Numbered from the stretch's first letter, positions 16,764-25,496 are shown. The stretch is 64,000 nucleotides of DNA from an uncultured Dysgonomonas sp. (GCF_900079725.1 NZ_LT599032.1:4026054-4090053), one strand, 5' to 3'. The notes: a model not told the origin generated them from the sequence alone. Program-made: numbers and translations.

Positions 16764-17549
16764 ATGATGAAAAAGATTATATTCATAACATTATTAGCAT
16801 TAGTAACTATCAGCCTATCCGCCCAAAAGGGAGTTAGAAAGGCTGTGCGGACGGGTAATAAGGCATATAATGAACAACGATATGGTGCTGCTGAAACCGA
16901 ATACACCAATGCGCTGAAAGAAAATGCAAGTTCGAAAGAAGCTTCTTTCAATCTGGCTAACACATATTATAAGCAGCAGAGGTGGGATGATGCACTGAAA
17001 GAATATCAGCATTATCTGACTTTGGAGAGTGAAGATCAAACAAAGATGAGTTCGGCCTGGAGTAATATGGGTAATACATTCCTGAAAAAGAAAGGAAATG
17101 AAAAAGGACAGCAAATGCAGATGGCTCAGGGAGGACAACCTCAGCAGGGTGGGGGACAGCAAGCGGATAATCTGAAGCAGTCGATGGAAGCCTATAAGAA
17201 TGCCTTACGCCTGAATCCTAAAGATGAAGAAACCCGCTACAATCTGGCAGTGGTTCAGAAAATGATAAAAGATAAAGAAGACCAGAATAAAGATAATAAG
17301 CAAGACCAGAATAAGGATCAAAAACAAGATCCGAAACAAGACCCTAAGCAAGATCCGAAACAGGATCCTAAGCAGGATAAGCAAGACCAGAAGCAGGATC
17401 AGAATCAAATGTCGCAGCAAAATATGCAACAGATACTTCAGGCTTTGGAACAAGACGAGAAAGAAACACAAGAACGTGTAAAACAGGCTAAAGCTCAGGA
17501 GCGAAAACAAAAGAACGAAAATAACAGAAAGCAAAATAAAGACTGGTAA
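16764..17549 (+). CDS. batC: BatC, TPR-domain protein
   Basis: A 261-residue periplasmic TPR protein. ATG 16764 is preferred over an in-frame GTG at 16755 because it opens a clean signal peptide, MMKKIIFITLLALVTISLSAQ. TPR units follow (NKAYNEQRYGAAETEYTNAL, NLANTYYKQQRWDDALKEYQ, and a third near SMEAYKNALRLNPKDEETRYNLA) and then a long Q/K/D-rich low-complexity tail with a KQDP tetrapeptide repeat. TPRs suggest a scaffold for the other Bat proteins. The stop codon overlaps the next start by one base (TAATG). Confidence 0.9.
   Translation: MMKKIIFITLLALVTISLSAQKGVRKAVRTGNKAYNEQRYGAAETEYTNALKENASSKEASFNLANTYYKQQRWDDALKEYQHYLTLESEDQTKMSSAWSNMGNTFLKKKGNEKGQQMQMAQGGQPQQGGGQQADNLKQSMEAYKNALRLNPKDEETRYNLAVVQKMIKDKEDQNKDNKQDQNKDQKQDPKQDPKQDPKQDPKQDKQDQKQDQNQMSQQNMQQILQALEQDEKETQERVKQAKAQERKQKNENNRKQNKDW
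17322..17369 (+). repeat. 12-bp tandem repeat encoding KQDP x4 in batC
   Basis: Four in-frame units of the form AARCARGAYCCN encode Lys-Gln-Asp-Pro, followed by degenerate KQD/QKQD units. Third-position variation between units shows they are not newly slipped. Copy number could vary without breaking the frame. Confidence 0.85.
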
Positions 17550-18400
17550 TGAAGAGAAAAGGATATAGCTATTCAATTTGTCGGTTTTGCTTGTCAGTTG
17601 TATTACTATTCCCCTTTCTGTCGGTGGCTGTTGGCCAAAGTGTTAAGGTAAACGTCAAAGCTCCCGAGACAGTATTTATCGGGGAACAGTTCAGAGTGGA
17701 CTATGTAGTTGAAAGTGATGATGATGTAAGAGAGCCGGTAATAATAAAGAATATGGAAGGTTTCTCCATATTATATGGCCCGTCTGTATCATCGACAAGG
17801 GCAGTCCGTTTTAATAACGGCAAACGAATAACGGTCTACACCACTACATCTTCCTATTATCTGGAAGCCTCCAGAGAAGGTAAATACACTTTACCCCGCG
17901 CTGAAATAACGGTAAATAGCAAGAAATATAAAGCGGAGTCCGTTAAAGTAGAAGTGAAATCGCCGAAAGATGCGGCGGACGAGGTCGATGCTTTTGTAAA
18001 AACAACTGTATCCCGAACAAGTGTAAGCCTGTCAGATACATTGACGCTTACATACAGATTATATACAACTAAAGAAATTAAGCGTATAATAAGTGCGGAT
18101 TTTCCTGTTATCAAAGATTTTTATACCACTAACATAACACGTTCTCGTCAAACCTTTAGAGATGAGGAGGTGAATGGCAAAACCTATAAGGTTGTCGAAC
18201 TTAGGCGCTTAATCCTTCAGCCGCGTAATCAGGGACAGATGACTATTCCCGAAGGGCAGGTATCGGTAGAATATTCTACCCCGACAGGCAGAAGGGTACG
18301 TGATATGTGGGGAGATGTGTATGATGAGACAATAAGAAGTGAAAAATCTTTAATACTAGAACCCGTAATAATACGGGTACAAGACCTGAAAGCAATATAA
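17549..18400 (+). CDS. Short BatD-like protein without membrane anchor
   Basis: A 283-residue exported protein with an N-terminal signal segment (LSVVLLFPFLSVAVGQ). It aligns by eye with the first half of the full BatD encoded next: FSILYGPSVS here against FDVLYGPSVS there, DAFVKTTVSRT against DAFVRAIFSKT, and a shared strand pattern. It ends shortly after the second BatD-type domain and has no transmembrane helix. It may be a specialised periplasmic partner or a 3'-truncated tandem duplicate of batD. The reading frame is intact and starts within the batC stop codon, so it is likely expressed. Confidence 0.75.
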   Translation: MKRKGYSYSICRFCLSVVLLFPFLSVAVGQSVKVNVKAPETVFIGEQFRVDYVVESDDDVREPVIIKNMEGFSILYGPSVSSTRAVRFNNGKRITVYTTTSSYYLEASREGKYTLPRAEITVNSKKYKAESVKVEVKSPKDAADEVDAFVKTTVSRTSVSLSDTLTLTYRLYTTKEIKRIISADFPVIKDFYTTNITRSRQTFRDEEVNGKTYKVVELRRLILQPRNQGQMTIPEGQVSVEYSTPTGRRVRDMWGDVYDETIRSEKSLILEPVIIRVQDLKAI

Positions 18401-18505
18401 ATAAACGTTGATATTCAATATTACACTTTAAAGTTATGATTTTCGATGAATGTTATACTGGAATGGACGAACTATGTTTGATGGCACAAAGTGTAGTCAA
18501 TAAGT

Positions 18506-18518
18506 AGGTCTGTGACCT
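18506..18518 (+). promoter_or_regulatory. Palindrome AGGTC-TGT-GACCT before batD
   Basis: A perfect 5+5 palindrome lying 62 bp before batD, followed 9 nt later by TATTTTTG (18528-18535), a possible -7 element. The 180-nt gap also has a direct repeat TTAAAGTTAT(G/T)ATTTT at about 18428 and 18518. Similar palindromes occur at 44669, 45694, 47475 and 53398. Confidence 0.6.
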
Positions 18519-18580
18519 TAAAGTTATTATTTTTGTATTCTGAATAAATATAGACCTAACGAAAAAGAGTAAATAGAGTA

Positions 18581-20416
18581 ATGAAAAAGTATCTGATTTT
18601 ATTGACATTATTACTCATAAGCATTTCAAAGATATGTGCTGATAACATCACCTTTGTTATTAGTGCCCCTGCTACTACAGTGAAGGGTGCGCAAATACAG
18701 CTGCAGTATGTGTTGAAAGGTGGCGAAGGCAGGGAAATCCATGTGCCGGATGAAATAAAGGGCTTTGACGTGCTTTATGGGCCATCTGTTTCACAAATGT
18801 ATAGTTCTTCAAACATCAACGGGAAAGTGACCTCGGAGAGTAATATAACCTATACGTACCTATTGTTGGCTAAAGAAGAAGGCACCTTTACCTTACCTTC
18901 AGCATCAGTAAAAGTAGGTGGTAGTAATTATAAATCGAATACTGCCCAAATAAAGGTCTTACCTCCCGATAAGAATGCCCAGCCACAACAGCCCGGGCAG
19001 CAGGTGAAAGCGACAACGTCTTCTTCTACAGCCGGAAATGTCAATCCGAATGATGCTTTTGTAAGGGCGATATTCTCTAAAACTAAGGTGAAAGAACAGG
19101 AAGCGGTGACTGTAACATTCCGTTTCTACACAGTACTGAATATAAGAGATGTAGGGAAGATACAATTTCCTGAATTTGAAGGCTTCATGACCGAGGATTT
19201 CGAACTTCCGGCAAATCGCCAGATGGCTTTGGAGCATTATAACGGACGTAACTATTATACTGTAGATGTAAAGAAAACGCTCTTGTTTCCTCAACGGTCG
19301 GGTAAAATGACGATACCGTCGGGTACAATGGAAATCGTATTCGAAGTGGCTTCAGGTAAAAAGGTGCAGACGTTTTTCGGCCCTCAGGAAGTAATGACCG
19401 AGTCTAAAAAAACACTGAAGACAACACCTGTTACAGTCGATGTATCCGCACTTCCGATACAAAACAAGCCTGCTAATTTTTCAGGAGGAGTGGGCGACTT
19501 TTCCTTCAAACCGTCCATATCTGCAGAAAAGATTAAGGCAAACGACGCTGTTACTATCAAGCTGGATATAACAGGGACAGGGAATCTGAAGCTTATAAAG
19601 AACCCTGAAGTCAAGTTCCCGAAAGATTTCGAAACTTATGATCCGAATGTAAAGAATGATTTTAAGTTAACCGAGAATGGGCTGTCGGGTACAAAATCGA
19701 TAGAGTATATGTTTATTCCCCGTTATCCGGGTAAATTTACAATACCGGCTATTGAATTTTCCTACTTCGATACCAGAAGCGGTTCTTATAAGACCGTTTC
19801 GTCCCCTTCATATACGCTGGATGTAGATAAGGATCCGAATGCGGGAAAGAATGTGTCTACCAGTTATTCGAGTCAGAAAGAACTTGAAATGGAGCAGGAT
19901 ATCCGTTATCTTAAAATAGGAAATTATTCATTTACAGACCCTCAGAGTTTCTTTGTAGGTTCCCTTTCATATCTTCTGTGGTATCTGATTCCGTTAGTAC
20001 TGTTTATTGCGTTTACAATAGCATACAGGAAACAGATAAAGGCGAATGCCGATATAGCGATGATGCGTACCAAGAAAGCGAATAAGGTGGCGACCAAGCG
20101 CCTTAAGCTGGCTAAGAAATATTTGCAGATGCAGCAGAAAGATAGTTTCTATGAAGAAATCCTGCGTGCTGTATGGGGTTATCTGAGTGATAAATTGACG
20201 ATCCCGGTTGCAGACCTGAATAGGGAGAATATTGAAATTGAATTGTTGAAATACGGTGTGGGTGATGATCTTATAAGCCAGTTTATAGATATATTGGATA
20301 CAGGGGAATTTGCCCGTTATGCGCCGTCCGAATCGGGGCATGCAATGGATGATCTCTACAATAATACAGTAGATGCTATCGGTAAAATGGAAAGTACAAT
20401 TAAGAAAATAAAATAA
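18581..20416 (+). CDS. batD: BatD, aerotolerance membrane protein
   Basis: A 611-residue BatD-family protein: signal peptide (MKKYLILLTLLLISISKICA), several beta-sandwich domains in the periplasm (about 20-440), one transmembrane segment at about 463-483 (LSYLLWYLIPLVLFIAFTIAY), and a cytoplasmic helical tail with the conserved FYEEILRAVWGYLSDKLTIP region. The tail resembles that of the DUF4381-like protein at 13.3-14.3 kb. It is preceded by the short BatD-like paralogue and followed after 6 nt by batE. Proposed to organise the Bat complex in the inner membrane; direct biochemistry is lacking. Confidence 0.92.
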   Translation: MKKYLILLTLLLISISKICADNITFVISAPATTVKGAQIQLQYVLKGGEGREIHVPDEIKGFDVLYGPSVSQMYSSSNINGKVTSESNITYTYLLLAKEEGTFTLPSASVKVGGSNYKSNTAQIKVLPPDKNAQPQQPGQQVKATTSSSTAGNVNPNDAFVRAIFSKTKVKEQEAVTVTFRFYTVLNIRDVGKIQFPEFEGFMTEDFELPANRQMALEHYNGRNYYTVDVKKTLLFPQRSGKMTIPSGTMEIVFEVASGKKVQTFFGPQEVMTESKKTLKTTPVTVDVSALPIQNKPANFSGGVGDFSFKPSISAEKIKANDAVTIKLDITGTGNLKLIKNPEVKFPKDFETYDPNVKNDFKLTENGLSGTKSIEYMFIPRYPGKFTIPAIEFSYFDTRSGSYKTVSSPSYTLDVDKDPNAGKNVSTSYSSQKELEMEQDIRYLKIGNYSFTDPQSFFVGSLSYLLWYLIPLVLFIAFTIAYRKQIKANADIAMMRTKKANKVATKRLKLAKKYLQMQQKDSFYEEILRAVWGYLSDKLTIPVADLNRENIEIELLKYGVGDDLISQFIDILDTGEFARYAPSESGHAMDDLYNNTVDAIGKMESTIKKIK

Positions 20417-20422
20417 GGTCTG

Positions 20423-21247
20423 ATGAAACGAATCATATTATCTTGCCTGTTCATATTCGCTATATATTCTGTTGCTTATGCACAGGACTCAATCCCCGCT
20501 GTGAGTGATTCGCTGGCAACTGCAAAAGGAAGCCGGAATCAAACCGAAACGTCTTCCGACCCGGCCACAACAGCTTACAATGAAGGCGATTTCCGTAAGG
20601 CAATTGAAATACTGGAAGCTCAGAAGAACGAACAATTGGAAAACGGGTTGGAGTCAGCCCAATTGTATTATAACTTAGGTAATGCTTATTTCAGGGTGAA
20701 TGACTTGGCTCATGCCCGCCTGAACTATGAAAAAGCCATGTTGCTTGATCCGGGAGACCGGGATACACGCCACAATATTGAATATCTGTCTACCAAAATA
20801 GAGGATAAGATATTGGTAGCCGATACATTCTTTCTCAGCATATGGTTCAGGGCTGTTCAGAATTTATTCAGTTCGAATACTTGGGCCGTCATAGCAGTGG
20901 TTTCGTTTCTTCTGTTGATGGGATGCTTATCGGTCTTCTTCTTTAGTCGTTATGTTTCCATGAAGAAAACTGCCTTCTATATAGGACTCGCTGCATTGGT
21001 TATTGTTATACTTGCAAACGTATTCTCTTTCGGTCAGAAGAATAAGATCGAGCATAGGGATACAGCCGTTATCATGGCTGGTTCGGCATCTGTGGTCAGC
21101 TCTCCCGATATTAACAGTAAAGAACTCTTCATATTACACTCAGGAACAAAAGTATATATAACAAAAGAGGACCGTAACTGGCTTGAGATTGAAATAGATA
21201 ACGGCAGTGTAGGCTGGATTCAGCGCGACAAACTGGAAATAATATAA
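20423..21247 (+). CDS. batE: BatE, TPR and SH3-like membrane protein
   Basis: A 274-residue protein closing the bat operon. Signal peptide MKRIILSCLFIFAIYSVAYAQ, TPR units (YNEGDFRKAIEILEAQ, YYNLGNAYFRVNDLAHARLNYEKAMLLDPGD), two membrane helices near 150-172 and 180-200, and a C-terminal bacterial SH3-like domain (SASVVSSPDINSKELFILHSG..., ending GWIQRDKLEII). The SH3 part may bind cell-wall material. This layout is the same as BatE in other Bacteroidales. The PAP2 gene starts 26 nt downstream and may be cotranscribed. Confidence 0.9.
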   Translation: MKRIILSCLFIFAIYSVAYAQDSIPAVSDSLATAKGSRNQTETSSDPATTAYNEGDFRKAIEILEAQKNEQLENGLESAQLYYNLGNAYFRVNDLAHARLNYEKAMLLDPGDRDTRHNIEYLSTKIEDKILVADTFFLSIWFRAVQNLFSSNTWAVIAVVSFLLLMGCLSVFFFSRYVSMKKTAFYIGLAALVIVILANVFSFGQKNKIEHRDTAVIMAGSASVVSSPDINSKELFILHSGTKVYITKEDRNWLEIEIDNGSVGWIQRDKLEII

Positions 21248-21273
21248 TCCCTTAAAACCTGAAAAACACATAG

Positions 21274-21969
21274 ATGAGTCTTGTAGAAAAAATATTGCCA
21301 TATGAGCGTAACCTGTTTCTGTGGCTGAATGATCACCATACTGACTATTGGGACACATTTATGTGGATATATAGTGGTAAACTTATCTGGTTACCTTTGG
21401 CTATTACCGGCCTTGTAGTATTTGTATATAAGATAAAATGGAAAGAGGCTCTTTTGTTATTGCTCTGTGCTACATTAGTTGGACTTCTTTGTGACTTTGT
21501 CTCGGCAAATCTTATCAAGCCCTATTTTGAGCGATTGCGACCTACACATCATCCCGATTTTGAGGCCTTTGTGGAAGTAGTAAAAGGATATCGCGGAGGA
21601 CGTTACGGGTTTATTTCCAATCATGCGGCCAACGGCTTTGGAGTCGTGGCTTTCACATCCCTGCTATTCCGCTATAGATATCTCACTCTTACGATGATAT
21701 TATGGGCTGCAACAACGGCATATTCACGTATTTATCTGGGCGTTCATTTTATCTCTGATGTTGTCGGAGGGGCTATTTGGGGCACTTTAATAGGCTTTTT
21801 GGTGTATTATATATATTTAACCTCTCGCCGGTATATTCTGAAAGTTCCTAAAGAGGAGGTTAGAATGCCAGTCTATAGCAAAGAAAGAGCAAAGATATTA
21901 GTCGGCGCAATATTACTTACGGTAGTATCAATTGCTATATATAGTGCAATATTTGATATTCCTTCATAA
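21274..21969 (+). CDS. PAP2-family membrane phosphatase
   Basis: A 231-residue membrane phosphatase of the type-2 phosphatidic acid phosphatase family, active on lipid pyrophosphates such as undecaprenyl diphosphate or on phosphatidyl phosphates, on the periplasmic face. The three motifs are present: C1 KPYFERLRP, C2 SNHAANGFG (SNH in place of the usual PSGH), and C3 SRIYLGVHFISD, giving the catalytic histidines. About six hydrophobic segments are predicted. The exact substrate cannot be decided from sequence. It follows batE on the same strand. Confidence 0.9.
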   Translation: MSLVEKILPYERNLFLWLNDHHTDYWDTFMWIYSGKLIWLPLAITGLVVFVYKIKWKEALLLLLCATLVGLLCDFVSANLIKPYFERLRPTHHPDFEAFVEVVKGYRGGRYGFISNHAANGFGVVAFTSLLFRYRYLTLTMILWAATTAYSRIYLGVHFISDVVGGAIWGTLIGFLVYYIYLTSRRYILKVPKEEVRMPVYSKERAKILVGAILLTVVSIAIYSAIFDIPS

Positions 21970-22047
21970 AATCCATTGTTTTTCAAAAAAGAATTTTATA
22001 ACTTTAGAACATATTCCTAATCATTTACCATTTAAAACTTAGAGAGT

Positions 22048-22302
22048 ATGACTAGAGTTATTACATTTTCAGAGCTTCGCAAAATCAAGGATAGTTTACC
22101 GGATGGAAGCATACATCAGATAGCTGATACTTTACAAATTCCTGTAGAAACAGTCTGGAACTACTTCGGAGGATACAGTTACGAAAAAGGGCAAAGTTGT
22201 GGAGTACATATAGAACCCGGGCCGGACGGAGGTTATGTTTCACTCGATGATACTACTATTTTGGATATGGCTTTAGAAATGATGGAAGCGAAGGAAGCTT
22301 AA
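22048..22302 (+). CDS. Small DNA-binding-like protein, Bacteroidales-conserved
   Basis: An 84-residue cytoplasmic protein. IHQIADTLQIPVETVWNYFGG (about 26-46) resembles a helix-turn-helix (HQIADTL, turn, VETVWNYF), and HIEPGPDGGYVSLDDTTILDMAL follows. I recall similar small DNA-binding-like proteins in Bacteroidales, but there is no proven function. It has its own terminator just downstream. It could be a small transcriptional regulator; nothing in the sequence shows a target. Confidence 0.7.
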   Translation: MTRVITFSELRKIKDSLPDGSIHQIADTLQIPVETVWNYFGGYSYEKGQSCGVHIEPGPDGGYVSLDDTTILDMALEMMEAKEA

Positions 22303-22312
22303 GAAAAAATAC

Positions 22313-22345
22313 AGAGATGAATGCCAAAAGTGTTCATCTCTTTTA
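22313..22345 (+). terminator. Rho-independent terminator after the small DNA-binding-like gene
   Basis: AGAGATGAA (22313-22321) pairs with TTCATCTCT (22333-22341) and a TTTT run follows. Confidence 0.8.
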
Positions 22346-22378
22346 AAATAAGTACAACAACAATAAATATATACAGCA

Positions 22379-23500
22379 ATGGGAGATAAACTGGTAACAC
22401 TTGCGATTCACACAAACGAAAAAGCCCAGATATTGAAAGGCGTACTGGAAAGTGAGAATATTGAAGTCCATATCAATGATGTGGATTTGGATAATCCGGG
22501 AGTATCGCCCGGCGTTCGTATCCGTATCAAAGAATCCGATCTGCCCAAAGCCCTGAGTGTAGTGGAGAGCCGACACCTATTTAGCTACGATGAGGAAGAA
22601 ACATATAGGACTGATGACGGGCGTAAACGCATTCTTATACCAGTCGATTTTTCCGATTACTCACTTAAAGCATGCAAAATAGCCTTTAATCTGGCTCGTG
22701 ATCTCAACGCGAAAGTAAAGATACTTCATGTATATTTCAATCCATACTATCCCACAGCCTTGCCCATGGCCGAAGCATTTGCCTATCAGGGAAAGGAAGA
22801 GAAGGAATTCCAGAATATTATAGAGAAAGTAAAGGAAAATATCCAGAAATTATGTAATACGATAGACCAAAAGGTTTCGGAAGGAGAATTTCCTTCTGTA
22901 AACTATTCCTATGTATTACGTGAGGGTTTGCCGGAGGAAGAAATAGTGACCTTTACCAAGGAGTATAAACCGACACTGATAATTATGGGGACCAGAGGTA
23001 AGGATCAGAAAGATGCCGATCTCATCGGTAGCGTAACTGCTGAGGTAATAGAAATGACTCACGTTCCATTAGTTGCCATTCCGGAAAATACACCTTTTGC
23101 CGATTTGAGGGAAGTGAAGAAGATGGCATTTCTTACAAACTTCAGCCAGAGGGACTTGATCTCATTCGATTTGCTGGCAAAACTCTTACAACCATATAGC
23201 GATGTACAGATCGTACTTACCCATATAGCCGTAAAGAAGGGTGACCGATGGGACGAAATAAAACTTGCAGGAATCAAAGACTATTTCAGTAAGCAATATC
23301 CGGGGTTAAACCTCGACTATAAGTTGATCGACACCAATGATATGCTCAAGAGTCTGGACGAATATATAAAGAATGACAAAATACAGATATTATCTCTGAC
23401 CACCAGTAAGCGGAATATCTTTGCCCGTATGTTTAGTCCGAGTATCTCGCGTAAGATGCTGTTTCACTCCGATACACCTTTGTTGGTACTAAGAGGATAA
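22379..23500 (+). CDS. Universal stress protein with N-terminal DUF2007-like domain and two Usp domains
   Basis: A 373-residue cytoplasmic protein. Residues 1-70 (VTLAIHTNEKAQILKGVLESENIEVHINDVD...) look like a DUF2007 putative signal-transducing domain. A Usp domain follows (about 78-228), opening RILIPVDFSDYS and ending in the ATP-binding type motif MGTRGKDQKDADLIGSVTAEV. The second Usp domain (about 235-373) is degenerate and lacks a clear G-2x-G-9x-G motif. Usp proteins respond to starvation and stress, often by nucleotide binding. The N-terminal fusion is the notable feature. It is monocistronic, with a strong hairpin terminator downstream. Confidence 0.85.
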   Translation: MGDKLVTLAIHTNEKAQILKGVLESENIEVHINDVDLDNPGVSPGVRIRIKESDLPKALSVVESRHLFSYDEEETYRTDDGRKRILIPVDFSDYSLKACKIAFNLARDLNAKVKILHVYFNPYYPTALPMAEAFAYQGKEEKEFQNIIEKVKENIQKLCNTIDQKVSEGEFPSVNYSYVLREGLPEEEIVTFTKEYKPTLIIMGTRGKDQKDADLIGSVTAEVIEMTHVPLVAIPENTPFADLREVKKMAFLTNFSQRDLISFDLLAKLLQPYSDVQIVLTHIAVKKGDRWDEIKLAGIKDYFSKQYPGLNLDYKLIDTNDMLKSLDEYIKNDKIQILSLTTSKRNIFARMFSPSISRKMLFHSDTPLLVLRG

Positions 23501-23529
23501 AATGCTAGACATATCATATAATATCGTAT

Positions 23530-23569
23530 AAATCTATTCGTTATCTTTGAAGTTAACGAATAGATTTTA
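23530..23569 (+). terminator. Hairpin terminator after the usp gene
   Basis: AAATCTATTCGTTA (23530-23543) pairs with TAACGAATAGATTT (23554-23567), followed by TTA. The loop overlaps TATCTTTG (23542-23549), which could also serve as the -7 element of the next gene. Confidence 0.7.
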
Positions 23570-23662
23570 CACTTAATACCTAGCCTTATAAAATGATACA
23601 TCTACTTATCCCCTATGATTACGTTCCACACGGATTTTTTTCTCAGTAAATAAACCTCCTTT

Positions 23663-24535
23663 ATGAGACTATCGGCTTTCTTAGTCTGCATACTATCTTT
23701 GTGTTCGGTAAAAGCTTCTGTATATAGTGCCGATTCTGTTCCGGATGTAATACCTAAAGGTGCAATTTCTTTCCATAGTTTCAAGAATAATATCATTCTG
23801 GATGGTTTTGTTAACGACTCCATACCGATGAAAGCTCTTCTCGATATAGGGGCATGGGGATTGGCTGTGCCCGAATATTTAAGAGCAGATAAAGTAGCCG
23901 GGAAAAAATCTGAGCGCATTCGTTTCAATGTGGGTGACTGGACAAAGACTATGGATGTTATATTTATGAGCCCGGGTAGCCAGTTCCTGCATTGGTATGG
24001 TGAGGATTGCGTATTGCTGGGCTGGGATTTTTTCAACAGGCGCATACTCGAGATATCCTATAAAGACCAATATATAAGGGAACTGAAACCTATTGAACTG
24101 GATAGCCTGAAAGGGTATGACTGTATAAAATTTCAGAACCGCGGGCGCAGGCTGCTTATTCCTGCTAGAGTAACCATTGGAGGAAAGATCATAGAAGGGA
24201 ACTGCTGGATAGATACAGGCCTGAACGGAACGTTGTTCTTTGCTCACAACGTACTATCCAAATACGGTCTGGATATAGGCAAAACCAAAGAAGGGCGGGC
24301 TAAGAATCTGGACAGCGATCGTACGAAAGTAAATATAATGAAGGCAGACACTATCAGCGTGGGTAATAGTATACTTACAGGTAAAGATGTGATTTTTACT
24401 AATTCCGAATGGTTTGTCTTCAAAGAGAATGATATGTATATTGGTCTTTTGGGGAATCAGTTTTTCAAATATTTTTCGGTGATATTCGATTTTCGAGAAA
24501 ATAACCTATACCTTAAATCTTCAGCTTCCGATTGA
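23663..24535 (+). CDS. Retropepsin-like aspartic protease, exported
   Basis: A 290-residue protein with a signal peptide (MRLSAFLVCILSLCSVKA). Two aspartyl-protease half motifs are seen: ALLDIGAWGLAVPEY (D of DIGA about residue 56) and CWIDTGLNGTLFFAH (DTGL about residue 183), each followed by the hydrophobic strand typical of the pepsin/retropepsin fold. This makes it a single-chain two-lobe protease, though the first motif is DIGA rather than DTG/DSG. It is probably periplasmic. No linked substrate is evident; the downstream gap is repeat-filled. Confidence 0.72.
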   Translation: MRLSAFLVCILSLCSVKASVYSADSVPDVIPKGAISFHSFKNNIILDGFVNDSIPMKALLDIGAWGLAVPEYLRADKVAGKKSERIRFNVGDWTKTMDVIFMSPGSQFLHWYGEDCVLLGWDFFNRRILEISYKDQYIRELKPIELDSLKGYDCIKFQNRGRRLLIPARVTIGGKIIEGNCWIDTGLNGTLFFAHNVLSKYGLDIGKTKEGRAKNLDSDRTKVNIMKADTISVGNSILTGKDVIFTNSEWFVFKENDMYIGLLGNQFFKYFSVIFDFRENNLYLKSSASD

Positions 24536-24585
24536 TGGTAAATCTGATAATATACAAAAGGTAATACGGAAAGCAATTGATAATT

Positions 24586-24915
24586 AAGAATGAAAAATTA
24601 ATAATTAGCTTTTATCAATCAGCGGAGACCCATGACTTACTATCTAAAACTCTTTATTTGCTAAAAAGGTAACAAAGGTAACAGATATATCAGTTAACAG
24701 TAAACAGTCATCAGTGAACAACTCGTATCTCGTATCTCGTCTACTTGTACCTCTTACTTATTACTTAAAACTTACTACTTGTTAAAAGGTAACAAAGGTT
24801 ACACTTTTTCATTCATTTGCTAATATGCTAATTCTCAAATCTGCGAATCAATACATCAAAGAACTCAAGGCTAATAACCTTCAATCATCAGCCTACTACT
24901 TATAGATAAAGTTTG
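24586..24915. repeat. Intergenic repeat island 3 (inverted partner of island 2)
   Basis: The 475-nt gap between the retropepsin and DinB genes contains no gene. It begins with an AATTAAGAATGAAAAATTAA run. The core 24664-24804 is the reverse complement of 16565-16705, the same length with 5 mismatches, and is bounded by AAAAGGTAACAAAGGTAAC-type motifs. TATAGATAAAGTTT near 24902 matches the module that begins the other islands. The two copies face each other across the 8-kb batC-to-retropepsin segment. Confidence 0.9.
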
Positions 24916-25010
24916 CGAAAAGTCTTTATCTTAATTAAAAGCAAATCATTACATCAAACTCCAAAAAAACAGTAATTTTACAGTTACTTAAAAAATAATC
25001 ATTAATCGTA

Positions 25011-25496
25011 ATGGAAACATCACCAAATACAGATTTCTCAATTGTCATTGATGGTATCAGCCAGGTAATACGAGAGTGGGAGAATAAGCTGTTAAATCTT
25101 CCTGCAGAAGCGATATCTGAGAGACGGAATGTCCAAAACAGAACAATAAAGCAACTGATAGGACACCTGATAGATTCAGCGTCTAACAATCAGCAGAGAA
25201 TGGTGCGTTTACAATACAATTCCGAACTGGTATTTCCCGATTATACACAGGACAATGATCTATGGATAGCTATACAGAACTATCAGGAATCCGACTGGGT
25301 AGGATTGGTTAATCTGTGGAAATACTATAATTTGCATATCATTCAGGTTATAAAGAATGTAGATAGATCTAAGTTGGGAAATATATGGACCGATTTTGAA
25401 GGCAATGTGGTAACATTGGAAGATATGATTAACGGCTATCTCGGGCATTTACACTTACATATGGGTGAGATAGAAGAGCTAGCCGACAAGAAATAG
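25011..25496 (+). CDS. DinB-family protein
   Basis: A 161-residue protein with the four-helix DinB/YfiT-like fold. Metal-binding-type histidines are at LIGHLIDSASNNQQR (about residues 46-60) and in the C-terminal GYLGHLHLHMGEIEEL. These positions match the three-histidine metal site of the superfamily. Members include thiol-dependent transferases and stress-induced proteins, so the activity here is unknown. The DPP III gene starts 25 nt downstream and is probably cotranscribed. Confidence 0.82.
   Translation: METSPNTDFSIVIDGISQVIREWENKLLNLPAEAISERRNVQNRTIKQLIGHLIDSASNNQQRMVRLQYNSELVFPDYTQDNDLWIAIQNYQESDWVGLVNLWKYYNLHIIQVIKNVDRSKLGNIWTDFEGNVVTLEDMINGYLGHLHLHMGEIEELADKK

Noticed and set aside
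17322-17400. KQDP repeat as a CRISPR array
   Set aside because: It is in frame in batC with synonymous third-position changes, so it is coding.
21274-22302. PAP2 and the small DNA-binding-like gene as parts of the bat system
   Set aside because: They follow batE on the same strand, but neither is a known Bat component, and only proximity supports a link.
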